Shown here: one piece after another, positions 25,038 to 35,399 of the stretch | Layout: every line of letters begins with the position of its first letter | Numbering within the stretch: position 1 is the first letter of the stretch | Source of the DNA: Coriobacteriaceae bacterium AF45-21 | Lineage (GTDB): Bacteria; Actinomycetota; Coriobacteriia; Coriobacteriales; Coriobacteriaceae | Assembly (NCBI GenBank): GCA_027682925.1 | Contig: JAQCYU010000005.1 | Location: 28,911 to 92,910, forward strand | DNA: 64,000 nt | Direction of reading: 5' to 3' | Notes under the pieces: generated by a model | Seen by the model: only the letters and a program-made list of their open reading frames with translations | The model's database searches: none | What the model was told of the DNA's origin: nothing | Translations under genes and position numbers: made by a program

Positions 25038-27680
25038 CTACAGCGCGCCGGAGCCAGCTTGCATCATACCGCCGGGGCCCGAGGTCACGCCACTACTCAC
25101 AGGCGCAGCGTTTCCGGTGTGCGGCGCTGCCGGAGCGGTATCGCCACCGAGCGTGCCCGCCGGACGCGGTGCCGGGATCTCGCCCGTACCATGGCTAAAG
25201 ACAAACTTGCCGTCGGCCACATCGCACAGGACGGTATCGCCACTGCCCCACTCGCCGGCCAGCAGCTCCTCGGACAACGGATCCTCAATGAGCTTTTGGA
25301 TGGCGCGGCGCAGCGGACGCGCACCGTTGGTGAGGTCGGTGCCCTCGGCCACAATCTTGTCGTAGGCCGCATCGGTGAGCTTGATGTTCATGCCGTTGTC
25401 AATCAGGCGCTGGCGCAGGTCGTCCACCAGCAGGTGAGCGATCTTGGTCAGGTTCTCGCCCGAAAGCTTCTGGAACACCACGATGTCATCGATACGGTTG
25501 AGCAGCTCGGGGCGGAACAGGCGCTTGAGCTCGCCCATCGCACGGCCGCGGATCTCGCTCGACGTGAGACCCTGCTTGCCGGTGGTGCCAAAGCCCACGC
25601 TCGCATCCTGCGCGATCTCGCGGGCGCCCACGTTGGACGTCATGATAATCACGGTGTTGCGGAAATCGACCGTCTTGCCCTGGCTATCGGTCAGGCGGCC
25701 CTCCTCCAGCACCTGTAGCAAGATGTTGAAGATATCAGGGTGCGCCTTCTCGATCTCGTCGAACAGCACGACCGAGTACGGATGACGGCGAACAGCCTTG
25801 GTGAGCTGGCCGCCCTCGTCGTGACCCACGTAACCCGGAGGGCTACCGATAAGCTTGGAGACCTCGAACTCGCTGCCAAACTCCGACATGTCGAAGCTGA
25901 TGAGCGCGTCCTTGCTGCCAAAGAGATACTCGGCGAGCGTCTTGGCAAGCTCGGTCTTGCCCGTGCCGGTGGGGCCCAGGAAGATAAAGCTGCCGCCGGG
26001 GCGGCGAGGGTCCTTGAGCGGCGAGCGGCTGCGGCGCACGGCCTTGGCAACGGCCTCGACGGCCTCATCCTGACCGATGATGCGCGTCTTGAGCACGCTT
26101 TCGGCCTGCAGCAGGCGGCGACTCTCACTCTCGGTGAGCGAGGACACCGGCACGCCCGAGGTCACGGACACGATGTCGGCAATCTGGGAGACATCGATGG
26201 TGAGCGGACTGGCGTCGAGCTCGGCCGTCCAGGCAGCCTTGGCCTCGGCGAGCTCAATCTCGGCGGCTTTCTGCTGCTCGGTGATCTCGGCGGCCTTGTT
26301 CATGTCGTCGCTCTCGGTGGCCTCCTGTGCGGCAGCCTTGAGCTCCTCGATGCGATGTTCGGCCTCGCGCACCGGCTCGGGCGCGCGGTTGGCGGCAATG
26401 CGGGCGCGGGCACCGGCCTCGTCGATGAGGTCGATGGCCTTATCGGGCAGGAAGCGGTCCTGAATGTAGCGGTTGGAGAGGTTCGCGGCGGCCTCGATAG
26501 CACCCTGTGTGTAACGCACATGGTGGTGCTCCTCGTAGCGCGGCTTGAGCGCGGTCAGGATCTTGACCGTGTCCTCGACGCTCGGCTCCTCGACATCGAT
26601 GGTCTGGAAGCGACGCTCAAAGGCCGGATCCTTGGTGAGGTACTTACGGAACTCCTCGGCCGTGGTGGCACCGATGATCTGAAAAGCACCGCGCGCGAGC
26701 ACGGGCTTGAGCATGGAGCTTGCATCGATGGATCCCTCGGCAGAACCGGCACCGATGATGGTGTGCATCTCGTCGATAAACAGGATGACGTCGTCGGCTT
26801 CGGTTGCCTCCTGGATCACGTTCTTGAGGCGCTCCTCGAACTCACCGCGATACTTGGCGCCCGCGACAAGACCCGGCAGATCGAGCGTCCAGATGTTCTG
26901 GTTCATAAGGTTCTCGGGCACGTTGCCGGCGGCGATCTGCTGAGCCAGGCCCTCGACGATGGCCGTCTTACCCACGCCGGGATCGCCCAGGATAAGCGGA
27001 TTGTTCTTGGTGCGGCGCGAAAGAATTTCCATCATACGCTGGACTTCCTTTTCGCGGCCGATCACCGGATCGAGTTCGCCGTCGCGCGCCTTCTGCGTAA
27101 GGTTGGTCGCGAACTGCTTAAGTGTATCGGTACCGCTCCCCTTTTGCTGAGAGGCATCCGAGCCGCTAAAGAACGGCAGGCCCGTACCGGGACGACCAGC
27201 ACCGGCGCCAGCGAGCGGACGCTTCTTATCCTGGTCCTTGGCGGTGAGTTTCTCGATAGCCTTTTTGATGGAGGCGGACGACACACCCAGGCGCATGAGG
27301 ATGTCCATGGCCATGCCGTTGCCCTCTTCGACGATGCCGATCAGCAAGTGCTCGGTCGACACGTAGGTCTGGTTGTTCTCACGCGCCACGCGGAATGAAC
27401 GCTCCATCACGCTAATGACGAGCGGCGTAAAGGCAAGCTTGGCAGCCTCGGTCTCCTCGCTGGGCTCGGGAACCGTGGTCTGGACCTCTTTGAGGGTATC
27501 CATGATGTCGTCGTAGGAGATATCGAGCGAGCGCAGCGCCTCAGCGGCAATGCCCTCGTCCTCCTTGGCGAGCGCGAGCAACAGATGCTCGGTACCCACC
27601 TTATTTGAATGAAGATCGAGCGCCTCCTGCTTGGCCATGGACATGACCTTGCGCGCGCGATCGGTAAAACGGTCTAACAT
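25038..27680 (-). CDS. clpC: ATP-dependent Clp protease ATP-binding subunit ClpC
   Basis: An 880-residue HSP100 unfoldase feeding ClpP. The N-terminal Clp_N repeats ([24 protein letters not shown] twice) span 1-145. The first AAA+ module has [15 protein letters not shown] (about 230) and [13 protein letters not shown] middle coiled domain is at about 410-480. The second AAA+ module has [18 protein letters not shown] (about 566) and [13 protein letters not shown], with the D2-small domain after it. The tail is Gly/Pro/Ala-rich. Start 27680 ([10 protein letters not shown]) is behind AGAGGAACTAGC. ctsR and mcsAB are not adjacent. Confidence 0.96.
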   Translation of the reverse strand: MLDRFTDRARKVMSMAKQEALDLHSNKVGTEHLLLALAKEDEGIAAEALRSLDISYDDIMDTLKEVQTTVPEPSEETEAAKLAFTPLVISVMERSFRVARENNQTYVSTEHLLIGIVEEGNGMAMDILMRLGVSSASIKKAIEKLTAKDQDKKRPLAGAGAGRPGTGLPFFSGSDASQQKGSGTDTLKQFATNLTQKARDGELDPVIGREKEVQRMMEILSRRTKNNPLILGDPGVGKTAIVEGLAQQIAAGNVPENLMNQNIWTLDLPGLVAGAKYRGEFEERLKNVIQEATEADDVILFIDEMHTIIGAGSAEGSIDASSMLKPVLARGAFQIIGATTAEEFRKYLTKDPAFERRFQTIDVEEPSVEDTVKILTALKPRYEEHHHVRYTQGAIEAAANLSNRYIQDRFLPDKAIDLIDEAGARARIAANRAPEPVREAEHRIEELKAAAQEATESDDMNKAAEITEQQKAAEIELAEAKAAWTAELDASPLTIDVSQIADIVSVTSGVPVSSLTESESRRLLQAESVLKTRIIGQDEAVEAVAKAVRRSRSPLKDPRRPGGSFIFLGPTGTGKTELAKTLAEYLFGSKDALISFDMSEFGSEFEVSKLIGSPPGYVGHDEGGQLTKAVRRHPYSVVLFDEIEKAHPDIFNILLQVLEEGRLTDSQGKTVDFRNTVIIMTSNVGAREIAQDASVGFGTTGKQGLTSSEIRGRAMGELKRLFRPELLNRIDDIVVFQKLSGENLTKIAHLLVDDLRQRLIDNGMNIKLTDAAYDKIVAEGTDLTNGARPLRRAIQKLIEDPLSEELLAGEWGSGDTVLCDVADGKFVFSHGTGEIPAPRPAGTLGGDTAPAAPHTGNAAPVSSGVTSGPGGMMQAGSGAL

Positions 27681-27713
27681 GCTAGTTCCTCTTAGACGAG
27701 CTAGTTTTTTCAA

Positions 27714-27745
27714 ACGCAAAGCGCCACTCGTGGCGGCGCTTTGGT
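27714..27745. terminator. palindrome upstream of clpC
   Basis: AAAGCGCCACTCGTGGCGGCGCTTT stem flanked by T-rich sequence. It could end the minus-strand thrE transcript or be a regulatory hairpin in the clpC leader region. Confidence 0.4.
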
Positions 27746-27853
27746 CTCTTTACCCATATGGAGTATATGTTAATCGCTGGGGCCTTTTCCGCATGCAGCC
27801 ATACGACAACGTCTACAAAAAAGGAATTGCCAGGTGCGTCTGCATCGGCCCAA

Positions 27854-27947
27854 CGAGCGTGGATTTTCGGACACCCATTCCACGAGCGTGGATAATCTCC
27901 CGTTTTGAGCCCGTAAACAAGCCAAAAACGGAGATTATCCACGTTCA
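27854..27947. repeat. palindromic repeat, family C copy 2
   Basis: CGAGCGTGGATAATCT (27883-27898) and AGATTATCCACGTTCA (27932-27947), 33-bp spacer, with an extra half-copy CGAGCGTGGAT at 27854-27864. Same arms as the copy at 10172-10237. Lies between clpC and the thrE gene. Confidence 0.7.
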
Positions 27948-27977
27948 TGTTTTGCGGATCAGTTTCATTTGCACCAA

Positions 27978-29545
27978 TTAGCTGGTGTGGCGCCAGCGAG
28001 GGTCGGTGAGTGTACGCGCCACACCCAGGCCAACGGGCAAAAACGCCACGATGAGCACTGCACGCACAAACCAGCCGAGCATATTGACCGTGTCGAATGT
28101 GCACATGTAATACATCGAGCGATACAGATACAAGCCCGGCACCATAATGACAATCGATGGCACCGTGAGGGCGATACGTGGGTAGGTGAGCTTGATTTCG
28201 GCTAAGCTCGCGAGCAGCCCCGATACCAGCGCGCCGATAAACGCTGCCGCCTCGGGAGGCATACCTACGCTCAGGCCCAGAAAGGGAAACAGCGTCGGCG
28301 CATCGACGAGCGTAAGGCGCAAGGTATTGGACACGGCGCCGATCAGCCCAGCTGCCGCGGCCATCTTTACCGGGCTGTTGAACATCACCGAGAAGCCGAA
28401 TACGCCAACGAAGCTCATCACCACGCGCAGGAGCGTAAGGGCAAGCGGCGAAAGGCCGAGCGGGGCAAAATCATCCGGTGCCAGCCCCACACACTCGGCA
28501 ACCATCCAGCCCACAAGGGTCGCCATCACAATAATCGACACGGCATACGAAAGACGCTCAATGCCGCTTCGCATATCGAGCTTAGCGATGTCGAGGCCTG
28601 CCGTAATGAGGGGAAAGCCGGGAATCACAAAGAGCATGGCGCCGATATAGCTTCTTGGTGCGACATTGCCCCCGGTACGACCTGGCCAAGGCCGAGCAAT
28701 GCCAGCAGATACGAAACGCAAGCGAGCGCAACGCCAATCGTCAGCGCGCTAAACTGGCCAAGACCCTGCTTGAGAATATGAGAGCGAGCAAAGTTGCCAA
28801 CACCAGCGCCTACGAATGCGCAGGCCATCTCGATAGGGCCGCCGCCGAGCAAAAAGACGAAGGCGCCGCAAGCACAAGCTGCCGCAAGGCCCTGTTGCCA
28901 GGGAGAGTAATCGGGTTTTGAACTCTCAACGGTCTTGAGCATCTCGTGGTATTCGTGCACGGTAAACCGGCGCCCATACGTCTCGATTTCCTTTAGGAAG
29001 CTCTCCATCATCCAAATGCGATGGGTATTGACTCCCGTTGTGGGCAGGCTGACAACCTCGTTAAAGCAGTGGCCATCTTCGATGCAGGTGCACTCAAACG
29101 ACAGAAGACTTAAGTCAACGTGGACGGTGACACCGAGTACGGCGGCGACGCGATTCATGGTATCGCGTACACGCCAGGCACCCGTTCCGCTCGCGAGCAT
29201 AAGCATACCGGTGCGGCAGATGATGGATGACTTATCGGTGAGCGGCGCATCGACGGCAAGCTCATCGCCTGCCGTCACGATCTGGTGCCAGTCAGTTTTC
29301 ATATGGAGTGCGCCGGCACGAACACCGTGGTGCATGGGGGCTCTCGAAAGCAGCGAGTCAAGGCGCGAAGACTGTGGGGACTCCGTTGATTCGTCCTCAA
29401 CCTCATCAGTCTCTTCATCGACCAGATCAAATGAGTCAAGCGATGCCGGCTCGCGACGATCGATTAGCTCCTCATCCTCATCGTCAAAGTAATTGAACTG
29501 ATCGAGCATGTCCTCTTCGATTGCACGCTCGCTCGCGTCGTCCAT
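27978..29545 (-). CDS. threonine/serine exporter, ThrE-like (frameshifted)
   Basis: A two-part family: an N-terminal ThrE domain (DUF1212) and a C-terminal ThrE_2 domain (DUF3815), here one polypeptide of 522 residues after repair. Residues 1-90 are an acidic cytoplasmic tail (FNYFDDEDEELIDRREPASL). Then come GMLMLASGTGAWRVRDTMNR and about ten membrane helices. The frame breaks at about 28650, where CAAGAAGCTATATC should read CAAGAAGGCTATATC; the repaired stretch is SHQEGYIGAMLFVIPGFPL, the conserved gate region. One missing G, probably a sequence error. Confidence 0.88.
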
Positions 29546-29712
29546 ATAGACGCTCCCTTCCTACCGACTAACCCCCATCCTAGGCAGCAACGGCTAAAGG
29601 AAACATAAAAGAGACGGCTGCCATGCGAGCCATGTGCTCAATAGCCGTTGGGTAGTCGTTTAAGAACGTCCCCAATGACTATTGACGGCCAAGGCAACGC
29701 CGATGTATTGGC
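29546..29712. other. intergenic, no gene seen
   Basis: Upstream of thrE (minus). It must hold its promoter; no clear boxes found and no coding frame supported. Confidence 0.4.
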
Positions 29713-29830
29713 GACGTCAGCGAGCGGGTCGCATTTGAGACAAGGTGACGTGAAACGAAAGGGCGCTGACCTTCTGGTCGCGCCCTTGAAGTTGAGCGTC
29801 AGATTGTCCAAATGCGGCCCGCGCAGCGTC
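29713..29830. repeat. 118-bp multi-stem palindrome (family D copy 2)
   Basis: Outer arms GACG...GCG.GCGGG.CGCATTT pair with AAATGCG.CCCGC.GC.GCGTC. Inside are GACAA/TTGTC, TGACG/CGTCA, two unpaired strands (TGAAACGA and GAAGTTGA) and an apical stem AAGGGCGC.GACC/GGTC.GCGCCCTT. The layout (outer stems, symmetric 8-14 base internal loop, long apical hairpin) mirrors the element at 16590-16693, though sequences differ. Confidence 0.7.
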
Positions 29831-29834
29831 GAGC

Positions 29835-29862
29835 CGTTACGCGGTTCGTAGAACCGCGTAAC
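29835..29862 (-). terminator. hairpin after lysS
   Basis: GTTACGCGGTT/AACCGCGTAAC, a perfect 11-bp stem four bases past the lysS stop; no T run, so termination is only likely. Confidence 0.5.
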
Positions 29863-29865
29863 TAG

Positions 29866-31827
29866 TTAGTACATCTTTGCGCCGGCGGGGATGGAAGCGT
29901 CGAGCTGGATCAGATTGAGACGCTCCTCGCCCTCCTCCTCGTGGATAGCGCTGATGAGCATGCCGCAGCTGGGAATACCCATCATCTTGCGCGGAGGCAG
30001 GTTGGTGATGGCGAGCAGAGTCTTGCCGACCAGGTCCTCGGGCTCATAATAACCGTGAATGCCGGAGAGGATGGTGCGGTCGGTGCCAGTGCCGTCGTCG
30101 AGCGTAAAGTTCAGCAGCTTCTTGGACTTCTTGACGGCCTCGCACGCCTTGACCTTCACAGCGCGGAAATCGCTCTTGGAGAAGGTATCGAAGTCGACGA
30201 ACTCCTCAAACAGCGGCTCGACGGCGATCTTGGAGTAATCAACCGTGGGCTTGAGCGGCTTGACGAACGGGCTCGCGGCGTTGCCGGCCTCGGCAGCTTG
30301 GCGGCAGCGGCACCGGACTGGAAACCCTTCTCGGGCTTCATGTGCGGGAACAGTAGCACGTCGCGGATGGAAGCCTGGTTGGTGAGCAGCATGACCACGC
30401 GGTCGATACCGATGCCGATGCCGCCCGCGGGAGGCATACCGTACTCGAGGGCGCGCACGTAGTCCTCGTCGTACTCCATGGCCTCGTCGTCGCCGCCAGC
30501 CTTCTCGGCCATCTGGGCGGCAAAGCGCTCGGCCTGGTCGACCGGGTCGTTGAGCTCGGAGAACGCGTTGGCGTACTCGTGACCGGCGATAACCAGCTCA
30601 AAGCGGTGCGTCAGGCGCGGATCGTCCTCAAAGCGCTTGGCAAGCGGGCTGACCTCGATGGGGTAATCGCACACGAACGTGGGGTTGACGATGGTGTCCT
30701 CGCCCAGCTCATCGTAAATCTCGGCGATGATCTTGCCAGCAGTCCACTCGGGCTTGATCTCCAGGCCCTTCTCGCGTGCTGCGGCAGCGAGCTCCTCGAC
30801 CGGCGTGTCGATGGTGACCTGCTTGCCGAGCACGTCGGAGACGATGTCGGTCATGGGACGGCTGGCCCACTCACCAGAAAGGTCGATGGTCTGGCCTGGT
30901 ACTCGATGACCTCGGGGTTGCCGATGGCCTTGTTAGCCGCCTTAATGACACCCTGGGCGAGCGCCTTCATGCCCTCGAGGTCGGAGAAGGCACGGTAGGC
31001 CTCCATCGTGGTGAACTCGGGGTTGTGGGTAAGGTCCATGCCCTCGTTACGGAAGATGCGGCCGATCTCGAACACGCGCTCAAAACCACCGACGATGCAG
31101 CGCTTGAGGTGCAGCTCGGTGGCAATACGCAGGTAGCACTCCTGATCGAGCGCGTTGAAGTGGGTAATGAACGGCTTGGCCGTGGCACCACCCTGGATGG
31201 TCTGCAGGATGGGGGTCTCGACCTCCATGTAGCCGTCGGACTCCATAAAGCGACGGAAGGTGGAGAGAATCTGCGAACGCTTACGGAAGGTCTCGCGAAC
31301 GTCGTCGTTGGCGATCAGGTCGACATAGCGCTGGCGATAGCGGGTCTCCTTGTCGGAAAGACCGTGGAACTTCTCGGGCAGCGGACGAACGGCCTTGGAA
31401 AGCAGGGTCGCGCTCTTAGGGGCAACGGAAAGCTGGCCGCGCTGGGTGCGCACAACCACGCCTGTCACGCCCAAGATGTCGCCCAGGTCGAGGGACTTGA
31501 GCGTATTCCAGGCAGCCTCGTCCATGTCGTTGATGCGGCAGAACAGCTGAATCTCGGCAGTCGCATCGCGCACGACGATGAACATGATCTTGCCCTGACC
31601 GCGCTTGGCGACCACGCGGCCGGCGATCTTCACGACGTCCTCGGTGTCCTCGCCATCGGCAAGCTCGGCGTACTTAGCTCGATATCGGCAACGTAGTCCT
31701 CAAGCTCAGAGTGCTCGGGATAGGGGTTCTGGCCCGCCTCGAACAGGGCGGCGCGCTTGGTCAGGCGGGTGGCGCGCTCGTCGTTGAGCGTCGATGCCTG
31801 ATCTGCGGCGTTCTGGTTCTCTGCCAT
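29866..31827 (-). CDS. lysS: lysyl-tRNA synthetase with C-terminal tRNA-binding domain (three frameshifts)
   Basis: Class II synthetase charging tRNA-Lys. N-terminal OB-fold ([18 protein letters not shown]) precedes the catalytic core with YRQRYVDLI (motif 1), [15 protein letters not shown] (motif 2) and [13 protein letters not shown] (motif 3). After KPEKGFQSG the protein continues into an EMAPII/Arc1p-like tRNA-binding domain of about 105 residues ([36 protein letters not shown]), usual on MetRS or PheRS-beta rather than LysRS. Frames break at about 31678 (GAGGCT read as GAGCT), 30894 (CAGGGCC as CAGGCC) and 30297 (AAGGCT as AAGCT). Restoring three G gives 654 residues. Follows greA. Confidence 0.95.
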
Positions 31828-31906
31828 AAGTTAGCTCCTCAAACTAAAACGCTCCCCAGGATTCGGTCCCAGGGAGCGAAAACATACCTTTACGCGGGAC
31901 CGTGGT

Positions 31907-32377
31907 CTAGCGTGCAATCTTGGCGATGGTGTAGACGCGAGTCTTGCCGGAAGGCGTAACGACCTCGACGGAGTCGCCCTCGCCGTGACCGATGATGGCG
32001 TGACCGACCGGAGACTCGTTGGAAATCTTGTGCTCGAGCGAGTTGGTCTCGGTGGTACCGACGAGCGTGACTTCCATGACCTCACCGTTGGGATCAATCA
32101 GAGAAACGGTAGAACCGATGGAGACGGTCAGATCGCCCGTGGTGGCAGCAACCTGAGCGTTGGCGAGGATGGCCTGGATCTCGGCAATACGAGCGGCGTT
32201 CTGGGCCTGCTTGTCCTTGGCGGCATCGTACTCGGAGTTCTCCGAAAGGTCGCCGAACGCGCGGGCTTCCTTGATGTCCTCGACGATCTCCTTGGCGTAA
32301 TCGCCCTCACGCCAAGCGAGCTCCTCGACGAGCTTCTGGCGGCCCTCAGCGGTCAGTACGATCTGGCTTGCGTCCAT
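31907..32377 (-). CDS. greA: transcription elongation factor GreA
   Basis: A 156-residue protein. N-terminal coiled coil with LTAEGRQKLVEELAW and ARAFGDLSENSEYDAAKDKQ (the acidic tip DLSENSEY). C-terminal FKBP-like domain with IGSTVSLIDP and ESPVGHAIIGHGEGDSVEV. It rescues backtracked RNA polymerase by stimulating transcript cleavage. Start 32377 (MDASQIVL) is behind GGGGAGATATCCGT. Likely co-transcribed with lysS, 79 bases downstream. Confidence 0.95.
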   Translation of the reverse strand: MDASQIVLTAEGRQKLVEELAWREGDYAKEIVEDIKEARAFGDLSENSEYDAAKDKQAQNAARIAEIQAILANAQVAATTGDLTVSIGSTVSLIDPNGEVMEVTLVGTTETNSLEHKISNESPVGHAIIGHGEGDSVEVVTPSGKTRVYTIAKIAR

Positions 32378-32424
32378 ACGGATATCTCCCCAACTCTGAT
32401 CAAACAATCAACTGTCAACAAAAC

Positions 32425-32458
32425 GAAAAAGACCGGCTAGCCTGCGGGCAAGCCGGTC
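32425..32458 (-). terminator. terminator after tatA
   Basis: GACCGGCT/AGCCGGTC stem with inner GCCCGC/GCAGGC and TTTTT on the minus strand. Confidence 0.85.
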
Positions 32459-32483
32459 AGGTGCTCACCCCAAAGGGATGGGA

Positions 32484-32759
32484 CTACTCTGCGTCCGCGT
32501 CGCTGTCCTCTGCCTGCTTCTTCTTAGCAGCAGCGAGCTTGGCCTCGAGCTCAGCGATCTCCTTGTCCTCCTCGGACTGCTCGACCACGACCTCCTCGGC
32601 CTGCTTGGTCTCGGCCTTATCGTCGCCCTCCATACCCTCGCGGATATTCTTGACGGTAGAGCCGAGAGACTTGCCGAGCTTCGGCAGGTTCTTGGGCCCG
32701 AAGATAATCAGGACAACGACGAGAATAATGATGAGCTCAGGAGCCCTCAGTCCAAACAT
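32484..32759 (-). CDS. tatA: Sec-independent translocase protein TatA
   Basis: A 91-residue protein: one N-terminal membrane helix (APELIIILVVVLIIF), the conserved FGPKNLPKLGKSLGS hinge and amphipathic helix, then an acidic/Lys coiled tail (EEVVVEQSEEDKEIAELE). It forms the pore of twin-arginine export. Start 32759 behind GGAGGTCTAC; an upstream in-frame extension runs through a tRNA and is rejected. tatC is not adjacent. Confidence 0.9.
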   Translation of the reverse strand: MFGLRAPELIIILVVVLIIFGPKNLPKLGKSLGSTVKNIREGMEGDDKAETKQAEEVVVEQSEEDKEIAELEAKLAAAKKKQAEDSDADAE

Positions 32760-32832
32760 GTAGACCTCCACAATACAGCGAGACAAGCTCGAATGAGTAT
32801 ACCGCGGGTATCGCGGTATCACAACAATAGCT

Positions 32833-32861
32833 AAAAAAAGGGACCGCAAGAAGCGGTCCCT
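32833..32861 (-). terminator. terminator after tRNA-Pro
   Basis: GGGACCGC/GCGGTCCC stem followed by seven T on the minus strand. Confidence 0.88.
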
Positions 32862-32871
32862 CCTCATGCTC

Positions 32872-32948
32872 TGGTCGGGTTGACTGGATTTGAACCAGCG
32901 ACCCCTGCGTCCCGAACGCAGTGCTCTACCAAACTGAGCCACAACCCG
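32872..32948 (-). tRNA. tRNA-Pro (CGG)
   Basis: Minus strand: acceptor CGGGTTG/CAACCCG, D-arm TGGCTCAGTTTGGTAGAGC, anticodon loop TTCGGGA (CGG), T-loop GTTCAAATC, encoded CCA. Confidence 0.94.
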
Positions 32949-32997
32949 TTAGCTCGACTATAGTAACAAAGATTTCCGTCGTGTGCTAGAGAAATTT

Positions 32998-33894
32998 TTA
33001 CTTCTTTGGCACTTCGATGCGAACCGTGTTGGGAATGAGCTCCGTCGCGCAGGACCACCAGCCGTTTTGCTGGGCAGCGTCGGCAAGCCTTTCGGCCGTG
33101 GCGGCGGTGTCGCAAATGGCAAACGAGCAGGCGCCCGATCCGCACACATCTACAGCAACGGTGCCGTCTTGTTTACGCAGCCAATCGAGAACCGTTTGTA
33201 TCTGCGGCTCCATCTGTGCGGAAATGACACCCAGGTTGTTATGGATGAGCGCATATGCCGTCTCGGCATCACCAGCATGCAAGGCAGAAGCTATCGCGCC
33301 GGGCTTGTCTGCAGGCACCGGAGCCTCGTCAAAACGTCGATAGGCTTCAATTGTCGAAACGCTTGCCTCGCGCGGCTTGACCAACACGACGGGCGTTGCG
33401 GGCAGCGCGGGATACTCAGTTGCCAGCACGTCTCCCCCACCTACGTAGAACGCAGGGCTCGCGTGCAAAAAGAACGGGACGTCAGCACCAATACCCCGCG
33501 CAATGTCGTCGAGCGCGGGGTCGGTGTGATCAATTCCCCAGAGCTCCGCCAAGGCGACAATGACCGCGGCCGCATCCGTCGAGGGGCCGCCCAAGCCGGC
33601 GCACAATGGAATGCGCTTCTCAATCGTCACGCAGATGTTTGCCTCGCGACCATAATGCTCGGCCATAGCAACCGCAGCCCGATACGCCGTATTCTTTTGC
33701 ATGGGAAAATCTGATGCCGGAACCGTCTGGACGGTCAGCGCCTGCGCCGGCGCGACCGTCACGGAATCGGAAAGACCGACGGCTGCCATCAGGGAATCGA
33801 CCCTGTGGTAGCCGCGGTCATCGCGCTCGGTATGAACCCCCAGGTAGAGGTTAATCTTTGCCGGCGCGGAAAGAGTCAGGGACCGATCGGTCAC
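32998..33894 (-). CDS. ispE: 4-diphosphocytidyl-2-C-methyl-D-erythritol kinase
   Basis: A 298-residue GHMP kinase of the MEP pathway. Seen: SAPAKINLYLGV at the N-terminus, the ATP-binding KRIPLCAGLGGPSTDAAAV and the C-terminal DVCGSGACSFAI. The glycine loop has G-L-G-G-P-S rather than the usual G-L-G-G-G-S, a mild variation. With ispD and ispF it gives three MEP enzymes in the window. It follows the veg gene by two bases, as in Bacillus where veg precedes ispE. Confidence 0.93.
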   Translation of the reverse strand: MTDRSLTLSAPAKINLYLGVHTERDDRGYHRVDSLMAAVGLSDSVTVAPAQALTVQTVPASDFPMQKNTAYRAAVAMAEHYGREANICVTIEKRIPLCAGLGGPSTDAAAVIVALAELWGIDHTDPALDDIARGIGADVPFFLHASPAFYVGGGDVLATEYPALPATPVVLVKPREASVSTIEAYRRFDEAPVPADKPGAIASALHAGDAETAYALIHNNLGVISAQMEPQIQTVLDWLRKQDGTVAVDVCGSGACSFAICDTAATAERLADAAQQNGWWSCATELIPNTVRIEVPKK

Positions 33895-33896
33895 CG

Positions 33897-34193
33897 TTAG
33901 TGCTCCTCGAGCTGATTGCCGAGCGGGGTAAAGATATGCTCGCCGCTCTCGGGGTCGAACAGCTCGACCTGACCGGTGAGGACATCGATATACTGGTAGG
34001 ACTGACGCGACTTGCGCCCGCGGCGCTCGTCGACCTCGACGATAAAGACGGCGGGGTGGACGCTCTTGATGGTGCCCATGCGCTCGACGACGCGGGTGCG
34101 GCCCATGTTGGCCTTCACCTTGACGCGATCGCCCACCATATCGGTCAGCTTCTCGTGGATGTCGTCGACGTGATTGACTTCCATCTCTTCCAT
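33897..34193 (-). CDS. veg: Veg-family protein
   Basis: A 98-residue protein matching the Veg family: HEKLTDMVGDRVKVKANMGR, GTIKSVHPAVFIVEVDE and QSYQYIDVLTGQVELF. In Bacillus, Veg promotes biofilm matrix expression by affecting the SinR/SlrR switch; its molecular role in Actinobacteria is unknown. Start 34193 is favoured by GGAGG eight bases before it. The veg-ispE pairing is conserved in Firmicutes and supports both calls. Confidence 0.8.
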   Translation of the reverse strand: MEEMEVNHVDDIHEKLTDMVGDRVKVKANMGRTRVVERMGTIKSVHPAVFIVEVDERRGRKSRQSYQYIDVLTGQVELFDPESGEHIFTPLGNQLEEH

Positions 34194-34307
34194 GAACAGG
34201 GCCTCCAGAAGGTGCAATTCAAAAAGGGGATAATACCCCTAACATAGACAAAACTCTAATACTATAGCACCCTGCTGCCGCCATACGCAAGTAGCTAATT
34301 TGGCTAC

Positions 34308-34754
34308 TTACAGATTGTCGGTATCGAGGACGATGGTGAACGGACCGTCGTTGACCAAGTCGACTTTCATATCGGCGCCAAAGATGCCGTGCGCCACGTG
34401 TTCGACATCTTTGCGAACGAGCGTCAAGAAGTACTCGTAGAGCTCGTTGGCAACATCGGGGGCGCCGGCATCGGTAAACGATGGGCGGCGGCCGTGACGG
34501 CAATCGGCGAACAGCGTGAACTGCGACACTACGAGAACCTCGCCGTCGACATCGGCAAGTGCCAGGTTGGTCTTGCCGTTCTCGTCCTCGTTAATGCGCA
34601 AGCCGCGGAGCTTGCCCCACAGCTTATCAGCCTCGGCGCGCGTGTCGCCGTGGCCCACGCCCAACAGCACCAGATAGCCGCGCCCAATTTTGCCCACGTA
34701 CTCGCCGTCGACCGTCACGCCGGCGTTGAGCACGCGCTGAACCACCGCACGCAC
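34308..34754 (-). CDS. dtd: D-aminoacyl-tRNA deacylase
   Basis: A 148-residue protein that removes D-amino acids and misloaded Gly from tRNA. Seen: [15 protein letters not shown], the catalytic [19 protein letters not shown] and [11 protein letters not shown] (the Gly-cisPro-type motif). Follows rdgB by three bases. Both act in quality control of translation or nucleotide pools. Confidence 0.93.
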   Translation of the reverse strand: MRAVVQRVLNAGVTVDGEYVGKIGRGYLVLLGVGHGDTRAEADKLWGKLRGLRINEDENGKTNLALADVDGEVLVVSQFTLFADCRHGRRPSFTDAGAPDVANELYEYFLTLVRKDVEHVAHGIFGADMKVDLVNDGPFTIVLDTDNL

Positions 34755-34757
34755 GGC

Positions 34758-35399
34758 CTACTCCTCGCCCGTCAGTTTGGCGGATAGGTGCTCGAGCGCA
34801 TGGAATCGATGGCTGATGGCGTTCTTCTCGTCCGCCGTGAGCTCGGCCATAGTCTTGCCCGGCGTATCGACCGGCAGGAACAGCGGGTCGTAGCCAAAGC
34901 CGTGATCGCCGCGGCCCTCGTGCGCGATAACGCCCTCACAGGCGCCCTCGCCATAGGTGACCAGGCCGTCCGTATCGATGAGCGCAACGACGCTCATAAA
35001 GCGCGCGGTGCGGTCCTCGTCTGCCACGCCTTCCAGATTCACGAGCAGCTTGGCATTGTTGGCGGCATCGTCGCCGTGAACGCCCGCGTAGCGCGCGCTA
35101 TACACACCGGGCTCACCGTCCAGCGCGTCGACGACCAGGCCCGAATCGTCGGCAATGGCCATGAGCCCCGTCTCTTCGACGGCAGCCTGCGCCTTGATGA
35201 TGGCGTTCTCCAAAAACGTCGTGCCGTTTTCCTCGGGGTCCTCAAATTCACCCAGCTGGCCGAGCGCCACAAAGCGCACCTCGGGCATGACCTTGCCCAA
35301 AATGGCCTCGATCTCGGTGAGCTTATGGGCGTTGCCCGTTGCCACGACAATGGTCGCCGCCGGGTCGAGGGTGTCGATGTCGATCTTCTCAAGTGCCAT
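34758..35399 (-). CDS. rdgB: XTP/dITP diphosphatase (non-canonical purine NTPase)
   Basis: A 213-residue Ham1/RdgB protein removing ITP and XTP. Seen: IVVATGNAHKLTEI (substrate loop), AIADDSGLVVDALDGEPG, GFGYDPLF and KNAISHRFHALE. Length and motifs are complete. Gene order murI-rph-rdgB is conserved in many Gram-positives. Confidence 0.94.
   Translation of the reverse strand: MALEKIDIDTLDPAATIVVATGNAHKLTEIEAILGKVMPEVRFVALGQLGEFEDPEENGTTFLENAIIKAQAAVEETGLMAIADDSGLVVDALDGEPGVYSARYAGVHGDDAANNAKLLVNLEGVADEDRTARFMSVVALIDTDGLVTYGEGACEGVIAHEGRGDHGFGYDPLFLPVDTPGKTMAELTADEKNAISHRFHALEHLSAKLTGEE

Noticed and set aside
25740..27398. 552-codon plus-strand frame
   Set aside because: Antisense of clpC.
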